A stretch of 5,206 nt of DNA from an uncultured Opitutia bacterium (GTDB lineage Bacteria; Verrucomicrobiota; Verrucomicrobiia; Opitutales; Coraliomargaritaceae): NCBI GenBank assembly GCA_937899295.1, contig CALBPO010000154.1:1-5206 (forward strand). The letters are read 5' to 3'. Made by a program: the position numbers and the translations under genes. Below the pieces are notes generated by a model. That model did not search any database. It was given only the letters and a program-made list of their open reading frames with translations, and was not told where the DNA came from. Of the stretch, positions 1-5,186 are shown one piece after another (the first letter of the stretch is position 1; each line of letters starts with the position of its first letter).

Positions 1-183
1 TTACACGGCGGCACAGTCGCGGCTGAGAGTAAAGTGGGAGAGGGCACGCGCATATCCTTTAGACTGCCGATCAAACTGACTCAACCACTAGGAGAGACTT
101 CGGCTGACCTGGAATACGCTGGTAACAATACCCATAGCGATCAGAGCAACGAGGATGAAAGCACAGATCAAGGCGCCGGTTGA
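1..183 (+). CDS. Sensor histidine kinase, C-terminal fragment (5' end outside window)
   Basis: The frame starting at base 1 is open from the window edge to a TGA at 181-183 and gives 60 residues. The first 24 or so contain HGGTVAAESKVGEGTRISF, followed by RLP. This is the G2-box end of a HATPase_c ATP-binding domain of two-component sensor kinases, with its glycine-rich GEGT motif and closing strand. Such kinases autophosphorylate a histidine and pass the phosphate to a response regulator; the partner and signal cannot be told from this fragment. Family members usually end soon after the R-L-P strand. Here about 36 more residues follow, rich in Asp, Glu, Asn, Gln and Ser. This tail lies antisense to the last codons of the convergent secretion gene, giving a 96-bp overlap (88-183). 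The kinase assignment is solid. Whether the polar tail has a function is unknown. Confidence 0.85.
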   Translation, partial: LHGGTVAAESKVGEGTRISFRLPIKLTQPLGETSADLEYAGNNTHSDQSNEDESTDQGAG

Positions 184-1365
184 AACAAGTGTAGTCAATT
201 TAGTGAGGCGCGCCGTTAATTCATTGCGAAACCCCTTGGTAATTTCGTTCATGCTGTGGGCAAGATTACCGGTATTTTCACCGACCGTTAATATGTCGAC
301 TGCTAGGTCGGGCATGAATTGGTTTCTTTGAAAGGCCTGTGCGATTGAGAGCCCTTCGTTGACCTGACCTCGTGCAGTGTTGAAGCGTTCACGCAATTTG
401 GTATTTTTCACGGTGCGCTCGGTTAGGCGCAAGGTCTCGGTTGTATTGATACCACTTTCTAGCAATGTGCTGATCAAGTTACCGACTTGGAAGAGTTCGC
501 CTAAGTAAAAGATTTTGCCTAGCAGTGGCACTTTTAAAAGCCATGAGTCGGTGTGGCCCAGTCCAGATTCGGAGCGCCGCCATTGTTGGAAACCTATAAT
601 ACCGATAATTAGTCCAAGCAGAAAAAAGGGGCCGATCTGCGCGATGAAGGATGAACCATCGATTAATATGCGAGCGCTCCAAGTCATCTCACCACCCAGA
701 CGATCCAGCATGCCTTGAATTTGCGGCAATAATACCGTCATAAAAAGGATGACGACTGCAATTGCGACTGTGCAAATGAAGGCTGGGTATACCATACTCG
801 CGATCATCTTTTTGCGTATCGCTTCCTTCTCTTCAAGGTAATCGATTACTTTGCTTAAAATAGGGCCGAGGTTGCCGGTTGCCTCGCCTGCCTCAATTAC
901 GTAGCTGATCGAGCTTGGGAAGCAGCGAGCTTGGCGCGACATGGCCCCTGCCAATGTGGAACCCTCACTGAGGTCGCGCCAGAGCGTTTGCGCAGTGGCA
1001 CGTTGCTCCTTATCGCTGAGGCGTTGACTGAGTATACGGATGGAGTCGCCGACGGGTAAACCAGAACCGTGGAGCTCCATCAAGCGCTTTAGAATGAGGA
1101 GGCCGACTCTTTCACTTTTGGCTCCGCGGGTCTTTTGAGAATTTCCATTGCCGTCTTTTTCACTCCGGTTGCTCCGTAGTGCCTTTGCGCGTTCGCCTAG
1201 TCTGGCCAAGGCAGAAGGTGTTCCAGTGGCTCCTTCTTTCAAGGTCACTGGGCTGAGCCCTTTCGCTTGTAGGCGCTGCATGGCGAGGCGGCGCTCGGGA
1301 GCCTCGATCGTGCCGCTTACAATCGTGCCATCTTTCTCACGCGCTTTATAGTTAAAAACTGCCAT
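88..1365 (-). CDS. Type II secretion system F family protein (GspF/PilC-like inner-membrane platform)
   Basis: This 425-residue polytopic inner-membrane protein belongs to the GspF/PilC family, the platform on which the secretion or pilus ATPase assembles pseudopilins or pilins. The N-terminus (MAVFNYKAREKDGTIVSG, residues 1-18) is the usual family start. Two T2SF repeats follow, at about 86-213 and 288-415. They carry the paired signatures EAGEATGNL (158-166) and VGENTGNL (361-368), and KVPLLGKI (278-285) lies before the second repeat. Hydrophobic segments lie near 190-214, 240-260 and 392-416. Residues 46-85 form a charged Ser/Lys/Arg/Asn-rich linker. Length is close to the usual 400 or so. 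The start is well fixed, because an in-frame TAA lies directly before the ATG. No Shine-Dalgarno sequence is visible. No other secretion genes are in the window, so type II secretion versus type IV pilus cannot be decided. Confidence 0.93.
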   Translation of the reverse strand: MAVFNYKAREKDGTIVSGTIEAPERRLAMQRLQAKGLSPVTLKEGATGTPSALARLGERAKALRSNRSEKDGNGNSQKTRGAKSERVGLLILKRLMELHGSGLPVGDSIRILSQRLSDKEQRATAQTLWRDLSEGSTLAGAMSRQARCFPSSISYVIEAGEATGNLGPILSKVIDYLEEKEAIRKKMIASMVYPAFICTVAIAVVILFMTVLLPQIQGMLDRLGGEMTWSARILIDGSSFIAQIGPFFLLGLIIGIIGFQQWRRSESGLGHTDSWLLKVPLLGKIFYLGELFQVGNLISTLLESGINTTETLRLTERTVKNTKLRERFNTARGQVNEGLSIAQAFQRNQFMPDLAVDILTVGENTGNLAHSMNEITKGFRNELTARLTKLTTLVSTGALICAFILVALIAMGIVTSVFQVSRSLS

Positions 1366-1425
1366 TTATAATACCAGAGGAGTGTCTTGTTGAGGGCAGC
1401 AAGTCCACTATTTTCGTTTTCAAAA

Positions 1426-1442
1426 GATCGACTGAGTCGATC
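1426..1442. promoter_or_regulatory. Perfect 17-bp palindrome, candidate operator in divergent intergenic region
   Basis: GATCGACT-G-AGTCGATC is a perfect inverted repeat with 8-bp arms around one central base. It lies between the divergent secretion gene (start at 1365) and the exported-protein gene (start at 1524). Symmetric sites of this length between divergent genes are typical of dimeric regulator operators, and that role is inferred. No T-run follows on either strand and the loop is a single base, so it is not a terminator. I could not assign convincing -35/-10 pairs on either strand, so its position relative to the promoters is unknown. Confidence 0.45.
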
Positions 1443-1523
1443 CAGATTTGTTACAGACCATTAAAATCAGCGGGGAACAGTACTTGTCCTTCTGTGCCAG
1501 ATGCGTATGCACATATAACTACC

Positions 1524-2336
1524 ATGACTCTTAAACGGTTTATTTTTTGCCTAATCACTTCACTCGGGCTTTTTGCCACGCTTTCAGGCGAGAGCGATTC
1601 AAAAGCATTGGGCGACACTTTGACTATGCCCACAGAGCAGACCAATGCCATCATCCAGCAAAGCCCCATGCCTGACCTTGGAAAAGGGCGACTCGCAAGA
1701 ATTCTCACCCGTTACTACAACGATGGCTTAGGGGGCGCCGAGCAATGGGATCAAATTTCGAGCCTCAAGCTAAACGGGACACTCAAACTTGAGGAGGGCG
1801 TATTCGAGCTGAATACCTACCAAAAGAAACCAGATCTCATAAAGATGATGATCCGTGACAATCGGAGTCATCAGGTGTTGGCGTACGACGGCACGAATGC
1901 TTGGAAAAAAATAACTGGGAGCAAAACCGAGCCAGCACCGATGGCAGAGTCCGAGGCGAGACGCTTTAAGCACAGCTCGCTCCTTGGTAGCCATCTACTT
2001 TATCCCTATGCGAGGGGAAAAGAGATCGAATATGTCGATACCGTTCCGACCGAAGGTTACATTTGTCACCAGATCCGCGTGACGCTCGATAGCGGCTACC
2101 AAGTTGATTATTTCATCGATATACGCACGTATCTTCAGCGTAAAGTTGTCCACCTTGACCTTCGTAGCGGCCTTGTGAATAGCATCGTATATAAGAATTA
2201 TGTCCGTGAGCTTGGTATGCCTATTGCGAAGGAGGTCGAGAGCTTTGAAAATGGAGAATGGGTTAGTTCGCTCACGCTTAATGACTCTAGAGTGAACTCA
2301 GGCGTCATGCCATGGATGTTTAAGATGAACCATTAG
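1524..2336 (+). CDS. Exported protein similar to outer-membrane lipoprotein-sorting (LolA-like) family
   Basis: This 270-residue protein starts MTLKRFIFCLITSLGLFATL, a typical Sec signal peptide: two basic residues, then a hydrophobic core. Cleavage is probably somewhere in residues 22-29. There is no lipobox cysteine near the end of the core, so it is probably periplasmic and not a lipoprotein. An in-frame GTG at 1494 would add ten residues before the signal sequence; the ATG at 1524 was chosen because it places the basic residues and core at the N-terminus. The mature part has features common in proteins annotated as outer-membrane lipoprotein-sorting proteins: LGGAEQWDQISSLKLNG (69-85), YQKKPDLIKMMI (99-110), AYDGTNAWK (120-128), and DYFIDIRTYLQRKV (195-208), ending MFKMNH. 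These suggest a LolA-like half-barrel that binds a lipid or lipoprotein, but the substrate is unknown. It is not clearly the housekeeping LolA. No Shine-Dalgarno sequence is seen. Confidence 0.7.
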   Translation: MTLKRFIFCLITSLGLFATLSGESDSKALGDTLTMPTEQTNAIIQQSPMPDLGKGRLARILTRYYNDGLGGAEQWDQISSLKLNGTLKLEEGVFELNTYQKKPDLIKMMIRDNRSHQVLAYDGTNAWKKITGSKTEPAPMAESEARRFKHSSLLGSHLLYPYARGKEIEYVDTVPTEGYICHQIRVTLDSGYQVDYFIDIRTYLQRKVVHLDLRSGLVNSIVYKNYVRELGMPIAKEVESFENGEWVSSLTLNDSRVNSGVMPWMFKMNH

Positions 2337-2347
2337 GTCTTCTAGAT

Positions 2348-2382
2348 TGTGACCATTCATAAATTGTTTACGAAATGTCACA
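2348..2382. repeat. Imperfect inverted repeat (TGTGAC...GTCACA) after the LolA-like gene
   Basis: TGTGAC at 2348-2353 and GTCACA at 2377-2382 are exact reverse complements. After skipping one base (C2354), ATT at 2355-2357 also pairs with AAT at 2374-2376. This gives about nine pairs around a 16-base loop. No T-run follows, so it is a poor intrinsic terminator. The half-sites resemble TGTGA/TCACA of CRP-type regulators, but the spacing is far too wide for a CRP site. It may form a 3' RNA stem for the upstream transcript, or it may be chance. Confidence 0.25.
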
Positions 2383-2420
2383 TACTTAGGCTCGCTCCTC
2401 ACAGTAAGGCATAGTAGGTT

Positions 2421-2451
2421 TTGATTAGTCCAAAAAGACAGCTCATATCAT
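2421..2451 (+). promoter_or_regulatory. Possible weak sigma-70-like promoter for the Nudix gene
   Basis: TTGATT at 2421-2426 matches four of six -35 consensus bases. TATCAT at 2446-2451 matches five of six -10 bases with a long 19-bp spacer. The overlapping CATATC at 2444-2449 gives the ideal 17-bp spacer but only three matches. The Nudix ATG is at 2469, so the leader would be very short. The assignment is weak. It is supported mainly by the 132-bp gap after the previous gene. Confidence 0.25.
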
Positions 2452-2468
2452 CCTAGCGAATTACGATC

Positions 2469-2978
2469 ATGCCCGTCACCGATATTTTTGACGTCGTCGA
2501 TACGAGCGACAAGGTCCTCCGACAAGAACCACGTGCCGTTGTGCACCGTGAGAAGCTCCTGCACCGCGCAGTCCATGTCTTTGTTTTTAATAAAGCGGGA
2601 CAACTTTATCTACAACGCCGATCTATGGCCAAAGATACTGCACCGGGCAAATGGGTGAGTTCCTGTTCCGGCCACGTTGATAGTGGCGAGGACTACGACA
2701 AAGCGGCTGGGCGAGAGCTAATCGAAGAGATCGGCTTACACAATCCTGTCGATTTGAAGCGACTCTTCAAAGAAGCCCCCTGCGAGCCGACAGGTAACGA
2801 ATTTGTCTGGGTTTATTCCTGCCAATCGGAGGGGCCATTCATATTGGATCCAATCGAAGTGATTGAAGGCCGCTGGATTGATTTAGAGGAATTGAAGAAT
2901 TGGCTTAGCAATCGTCCACGTGATTTTGCATGGTCCTTTAGTTATCTCTGGGCGAAATATCTCGAGGGCAAATACTAG
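2469..2978 (+). CDS. Nudix hydrolase, Idi/YfcD-like
   Basis: This 169-residue Nudix protein has a perfect Nudix box (G-x5-E-x7-RE-U-x-EE-x-G-U) at residues 68-90, with Gly68, Glu74, Arg82, Glu83, Glu86, Glu87 and Gly89. That motif binds divalent metal and hydrolyses nucleoside- or other diphosphate-linked substrates. Around it the architecture resembles type 1 isopentenyl-diphosphate isomerase and Yfc[18 protein letters not shown] (24-40), [15 protein letters not shown] (48-62), NEFVWVYS (110-117) and FAWSFSYLW (133-141). Compared with E. coli Idi recalled from memory, His26, His32, His69 and Glu111 are kept or nearly so. The position of the Idi catalytic cysteine (five residues after the PGxW tryptophan) is Ser67, and one metal-ligand glutamate is Gly109. 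A hydrolase is therefore more likely than an isomerase; the substrate is unknown. An in-frame TAG at 2454-2456 confirms the start. No Shine-Dalgarno sequence is visible. Confidence 0.9.
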   Translation: MPVTDIFDVVDTSDKVLRQEPRAVVHREKLLHRAVHVFVFNKAGQLYLQRRSMAKDTAPGKWVSSCSGHVDSGEDYDKAAGRELIEEIGLHNPVDLKRLFKEAPCEPTGNEFVWVYSCQSEGPFILDPIEVIEGRWIDLEELKNWLSNRPRDFAWSFSYLWAKYLEGKY

Positions 2979-2986
2979 GATTCCGA

Positions 2987-3418
2987 CTAGTCCGGCAAGT
3001 AGGTGGCCGAGTTTTTAGAATCTTCCTCGACCTCGACTTGTGTGACCCAGACGCGATCTTCTGTCTGCGCACGCACCATCGGGTTGAAAACTCCATGAAG
3101 ATGTTGTGCGAGGCCTTCGCAGGAGGTGTTGGGTAAAATGTAAGCTTTAAAGAGATGACCAAATTGATCGAGTAGGGCATCGCTCTCGGGGTCGCTCTCA
3201 TTAAAAAGACAGGCGTGGTCGAGATTTTGAGCGATCCAAGTTTTGAGATACTTCAAGTCGCCAAAGTCGACGACGAAACCATTGGCATCGGTTTCCCGGC
3301 AGGCGAAGGTTAGCGTGATCGCCCAATTATGACCGTGTATGAGCGCACAGTGGCCGTCGTGCCGGTGTTGACGATGAGCAAAGGGGATGTCGCGGTAGGT
3401 TTTGCTACAGGTTAGCAT
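2987..3418 (-). CDS. queD: 6-carboxy-5,6,7,8-tetrahydropterin synthase (QueD)
   Basis: The enzyme converts 7,8-dihydroneopterin triphosphate to 6-carboxytetrahydropterin, the first dedicated step of preQ0/queuosine synthesis in the cytoplasm. The 143 residues carry the family hallmarks. Zinc ligands are His15, His28 and His30 (the last two in HGHNW), and the catalytic cysteine is Cys24, in the C-x3-HGH spacing. [10 protein letters not shown] lies at 47-56, and the catalytic Asp67-His68 pair is in [17 protein letters not shown] at 98-104 corresponds to the usual TSEN-LA segment, and a glutamate near 132 aligns with the substrate-binding ET motif. Length and motif order are normal. The gene lies 60 bp downstream of queC on the same strand, so it is probably co-transcribed with it. 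It converges on the Nudix gene with only 8 bp between their stop codons, and no terminator hairpin is visible there. There is no Shine-Dalgarno sequence. Confidence 0.94.
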   Translation of the reverse strand: MLTCSKTYRDIPFAHRQHRHDGHCALIHGHNWAITLTFACRETDANGFVVDFGDLKYLKTWIAQNLDHACLFNESDPESDALLDQFGHLFKAYILPNTSCEGLAQHLHGVFNPMVRAQTEDRVWVTQVEVEEDSKNSATYLPD

Positions 3419-3478
3419 AATATTTAGGAGATGGAATATGGAAGATGCGCGCTGCTGGACACGGGTAGTTTCTGATGC

Positions 3479-4180
3479 TTAGAGTCGCCATTCGTTGGCG
3501 CGGAGGCTCGCGACACTTGGGGCGCCTTCGGCGTAGGGGGTGGGATCGATGACCTTGGCCAGGTCAAAAGCTTCGCGGCGTTCGATGCAGGTGCCACAAC
3601 GGCCACAGTGGAGGTCGCCGCCCTTGTAGCACGACCATGTTTTGGCAAAAGGCACGCCTAGCTCGGCACCGCGCCGCACAATGTCGGCTTTTGTCCAGTC
3701 GACGAAAGGGCGGATCAGCTCGACCTGCTCCCAGTCGGCGAGCATGATCGCATTGGCCATAGCCTCGGCAAATTCATTTCGGCAGTCGGGGTAGATTGCG
3801 TGATCACCAGAGTGGGCGGCGTAGGCAATTTGCCCCGCTTTGATAGAGAGAGCATGACCAGTCGCGACTGAGAGTAAGATCATATTGCGATTCGGCACGA
3901 CCGTGCTCTTCATATTCTCCTCCGTGTAGTGCCCTTCGGCGACTTCGATCTCCGGAGAGGTTAGGCTGCTGCCCGCAAGAAGGGGCTGCAGCGCCGAAAG
4001 ATCTGCGACGGGCTGGGGGATGCCTAGTTCTTCACAGATCGCGGAGGCGCGCTCTAACTCGCAGCGGTGGCGCTGCCCGTAGTCCACGGAAAGAGCGTGA
4101 AGGTTATGGCCTGCCTGGCGTAAGTGATAAAGGAGGACGCTTGAATCGAGGCCCCCGGAATAAACGATGACGGTTTTCAT
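3479..4180 (-). CDS. queC: 7-cyano-7-deazaguanine (preQ0) synthase (QueC)
   Basis: QueC is an ATP- and ammonia-dependent enzyme that converts 7-carboxy-7-deazaguanine to preQ0, the precursor of queuosine in tRNA and of 7-deazaguanine DNA modifications. The 233-residue protein begins with the PP-loop ATP pyrophosphatase motif SGGLDSS (8-14). Then come [10 protein letters not shown] (33-42), VVPNRN (94-99) and [17 protein letters not shown] (121-137), the family's substrate and nucleotide segments. Near the C-terminus Cys184, Cys192, Cys195 and Cys198 form the structural zinc site (C-x7-C-x2-C-x2-C). All key residues are present and the length is typical. It is the promoter-proximal member of a probable queC-queD unit. 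queE and queF are not in the window. The start has no Shine-Dalgarno sequence; a 10-bp repeat (4181-4190) abuts it. Confidence 0.96.
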   Translation of the reverse strand: MKTVIVYSGGLDSSVLLYHLRQAGHNLHALSVDYGQRHRCELERASAICEELGIPQPVADLSALQPLLAGSSLTSPEIEVAEGHYTEENMKSTVVPNRNMILLSVATGHALSIKAGQIAYAAHSGDHAIYPDCRNEFAEAMANAIMLADWEQVELIRPFVDWTKADIVRRGAELGVPFAKTWSCYKGGDLHCGRCGTCIERREAFDLAKVIDPTPYAEGAPSVASLRANEWRL

Positions 4181-4225
4181 GAATTCAGTGGTATGCCTAA
4201 ATGGCGGAGCCCTGGGAATTCAGTG
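4181..4225. repeat. Pair of 10-bp direct repeats (GAATTCAGTG) upstream of queC
   Basis: GAATTCAGTG occurs at 4181-4190, directly against the queC start codon, and again at 4216-4225. The start-to-start distance is 35 bp. The second copy falls within the loop and 3' flank of the hairpin at 4209-4233. In the queC mRNA sense these read CACTGAATTC, and the proximal copy occupies the ribosome-binding position. A chance origin is possible at this length. Confidence 0.4.
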
Positions 4226-4233
4226 AGCAGGGC
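4209..4233. other. Hairpin in queC leader / queC-nusA intergenic region
   Basis: GCCCTG at 4209-4214 and CAGGGC at 4228-4233 are perfect 6-bp complementary arms around a 13-base loop. The loop contains most of the distal 10-bp repeat. On the queC transcript the stem would lie about 29 nt before the start codon. It is not followed by a T-run, so it is not an intrinsic terminator. A smaller 4-bp stem with a tetraloop (GCGG-ATAG-CCGC) is at 4263-4274. Confidence 0.35.
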
Positions 4234-4275
4234 AACAGCTAAATGCGAAAAATGAGCATGCAGCGGATAGCCGCA

Positions 4276-4281
4276 AGTATA
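4276..4281 (-). promoter_or_regulatory. Possible -10 element for queC
   Basis: On the minus strand this reads TATACT, matching five of six bases of the -10 consensus. No good -35 hexamer lies at 16-18 bp; the nearest candidate (TGAACC, 19-bp spacer) matches only three bases. If used, it would give queC a leader of roughly 90 nt containing the hairpin at 4209-4233 and both 10-bp repeats. Confidence 0.25.
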
Positions 4282-4334
4282 AATGAAGGGATTGGGTATC
4301 GGTTCATGGAGCTTCAATTCGTCTCTACGTTACC

Positions 4335-4362
4335 TTGACAAGGGCTAAGCGCCCTCTATTCT
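4335..4362 (+). promoter_or_regulatory. Sigma-70-like promoter for nusA, with palindrome in the spacer
   Basis: TTGACA at 4335-4340 is a perfect -35 consensus. After a 16-bp spacer, TATTCT at 4357-4362 matches four of six -10 bases. This is the best promoter match in the window. It points at nusA, with a predicted start near 4367-4370 and a leader of about 70 nt. The spacer holds a perfect inverted repeat, AGGGC-TAAGC-GCCCT (4341-4355), so a repressor or activator could bind between the two elements. That regulatory role is inferred. No rimP or other gene precedes nusA on this strand, which fits nusA having its own promoter. Confidence 0.6.
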
Positions 4363-4372
4363 GCCGATTTCA

Positions 4373-4399
4373 CTTTTAAATCTAGCAACACTTTAAAAG
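4373..4399 (+). promoter_or_regulatory. Alternative (antiterminator-like) stem in the nusA leader
   Basis: CTTTTAAA at 4373-4380 is the exact reverse complement of TTTAAAAG at 4392-4399, with an 11-base loop. The 3' arm shares AAAAG (4395-4399) with the 5' arm of the terminator at 4395-4419, so the two stems cannot both be fully formed. The stem is almost all A-U pairs and is weaker than the terminator, so it would need help from a protein, the ribosome or polymerase pausing to compete. The complementarity is seen directly; the antitermination role is inferred. Confidence 0.4.
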
Positions 4400-4430
4400 C
4401 GGGCCTTATGCCTGCTTTTTTTATTTTTAG
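4395..4430 (+). terminator. Intrinsic terminator directly upstream of nusA (candidate attenuator)
   Basis: The arms AAAAGCGGGC (4395-4404) and GCCTGCTTTT (4410-4419) form a 10-bp stem with one G-U pair and a 5-base loop (CTTAT). They are followed by a U-rich tract interrupted by one A, up to 4430. This is a canonical rho-independent terminator. It lies downstream of the nusA promoter and ends 6 nt before the nusA ATG. Transcripts from that promoter must read through to make NusA. In the opposite sense only four T residues follow the stem, so it is better as a plus-strand terminator. Confidence 0.8.
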
Positions 4431-4436
4431 CACCCA

Positions 4437-5186
4437 ATGAGCCACGAAATATTATCAGTTTTAGAATACATGGAAAAAGAGAAGGGGATCAGTCGCCCAG
4501 ACATGATCGAAGCCATCTCTACTGCGATTGCGAGCGCTGCCCAGCGGGGTGTTGGCGCGGGTCAAGATATCCGTGTCGAGATTAACCCCAAGACCGGTTC
4601 TCTAAAGGCGTGGACTGTGCTGCAGGTCGTGGACTCTGTGGGTGATGACGATCTTGAAATTCATGTTGAGAAGGCACGTCAAGCCAACCCGGACGTTCAA
4701 ATCGGCGAGACCGTCGAGCAGGAAATTGATCCAGCCTACCTCGGCCGCATCGCTGCTCAGACTGCCCGCCAAGCGATCATGCAGCGCATACGCCAGTTTG
4801 AAAAAGACCGTATCTACGATGATTACAAAGACACTGTCGGCGATATCGTCACTGGCACTGTCCGTCGCCGCGAGCGCGGCGATTTGGTAGTCGACCTCGG
4901 TAAGGCCGAGGCGATCTTGCCGCCGCGCGAGCGCGTTTCCGGCGAAGATTACGCCCCTGGCGAGAGTATTCGTTGCCTGTTGCTTAAGATCGAACAGACT
5001 AACCGAGGCCCTGATATCATTCTTTCCCGATCGAACTTGAACTTTGTGCGTCGCCTCTTTGAGCTCGAAGTCACCGAGATCGCAGATGGCACTGTCTCTA
5101 TCGAAGCGATGGCGCGCGAGCCTGGCTATCGCACAAAAATTGCAGTGAACATTTCGCAAAAGAGGAAACCTCCGGCCGACATTTAA
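4437..5186 (+). CDS. nusA: Transcription elongation/termination factor NusA, truncated in first KH domain
   Basis: NusA binds RNA polymerase and nascent RNA and controls pausing, intrinsic termination and antitermination. The N-terminal polymerase-binding domain is at about 1-130 ([20 protein letters not shown] start; [18 protein letters not shown] at 106-123). The S1 domain is at about 134-200, including [20 protein letters not shown] and the end IILSRSN. KH1 begins at about 202 and reads normally through [12 protein letters not shown] (226-237). The next 12 residues ([12 protein letters not shown]) do not resemble NusA, and a TAA follows at 5184-5186. The expected KH1 core (a VDPVGACVG-like motif) and all of KH2 are missing. 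Full NusA proteins usually have about 400-500 residues, so this 249-residue product lacks the RNA-binding KH pair. It may be a real truncation, a nonsense or indel mutation, or an assembly error near the window end. No Shine-Dalgarno sequence precedes the ATG. Confidence 0.9.
   Translation: MSHEILSVLEYMEKEKGISRPDMIEAISTAIASAAQRGVGAGQDIRVEINPKTGSLKAWTVLQVVDSVGDDDLEIHVEKARQANPDVQIGETVEQEIDPAYLGRIAAQTARQAIMQRIRQFEKDRIYDDYKDTVGDIVTGTVRRRERGDLVVDLGKAEAILPPRERVSGEDYAPGESIRCLLLKIEQTNRGPDIILSRSNLNFVRRLFELEVTEIADGTVSIEAMAREPGYRTKIAVNISQKRKPPADI

Noticed and set aside
515..1351. Two 67-codon plus-strand frames opposite the secretion gene
   Set aside because: Both are antisense to the well-supported F-family coding sequence and have the Ser/Arg/Pro-rich composition of shadow frames.
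1494..1523. GTG start at 1494 for the exported protein
   Set aside because: It would put ten residues, including an Asp and a His, in front of a standard signal peptide. The ATG at 1524 gives a normal N-terminus.
1451..1708. 85-codon open frame on the minus strand, in the divergent intergenic region and exported-protein gene
   Set aside because: It overlaps the signal-peptide region of the plus-strand gene, has no recognisable features, and has no start signal.
2348..2382. CRP/FNR-type operator from TGTGAC...GTCACA
   Set aside because: The half-sites are 23 bases apart, not the 6 or so needed for a CRP dimer, and the element follows a gene instead of overlapping a clear promoter.
2979..2995. 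Bidirectional terminator between the Nudix gene and queD
   Set aside because: Only a short GACTAGTC palindrome is present, with no stable stem and no T-run on either strand.
2938..3648. Minus-strand frames of 87 and 74 codons overlapping queD and queC
   Set aside because: They are in other frames of confidently identified que genes and have no family motifs.
4181..4334. PreQ1 riboswitch upstream of queC
   Set aside because: I looked for the short preQ1-I hairpin with its A-rich tail and for a larger preQ1-II-like fold. The leader has hairpins but none with the expected conserved bases.
4602..5159. 185-codon open frame on the minus strand
   Set aside because: It lies wholly antisense to nusA, which has clear family motifs. 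Its translation shows no recognisable domain. Long antisense frames are common opposite GC-rich coding sequence.
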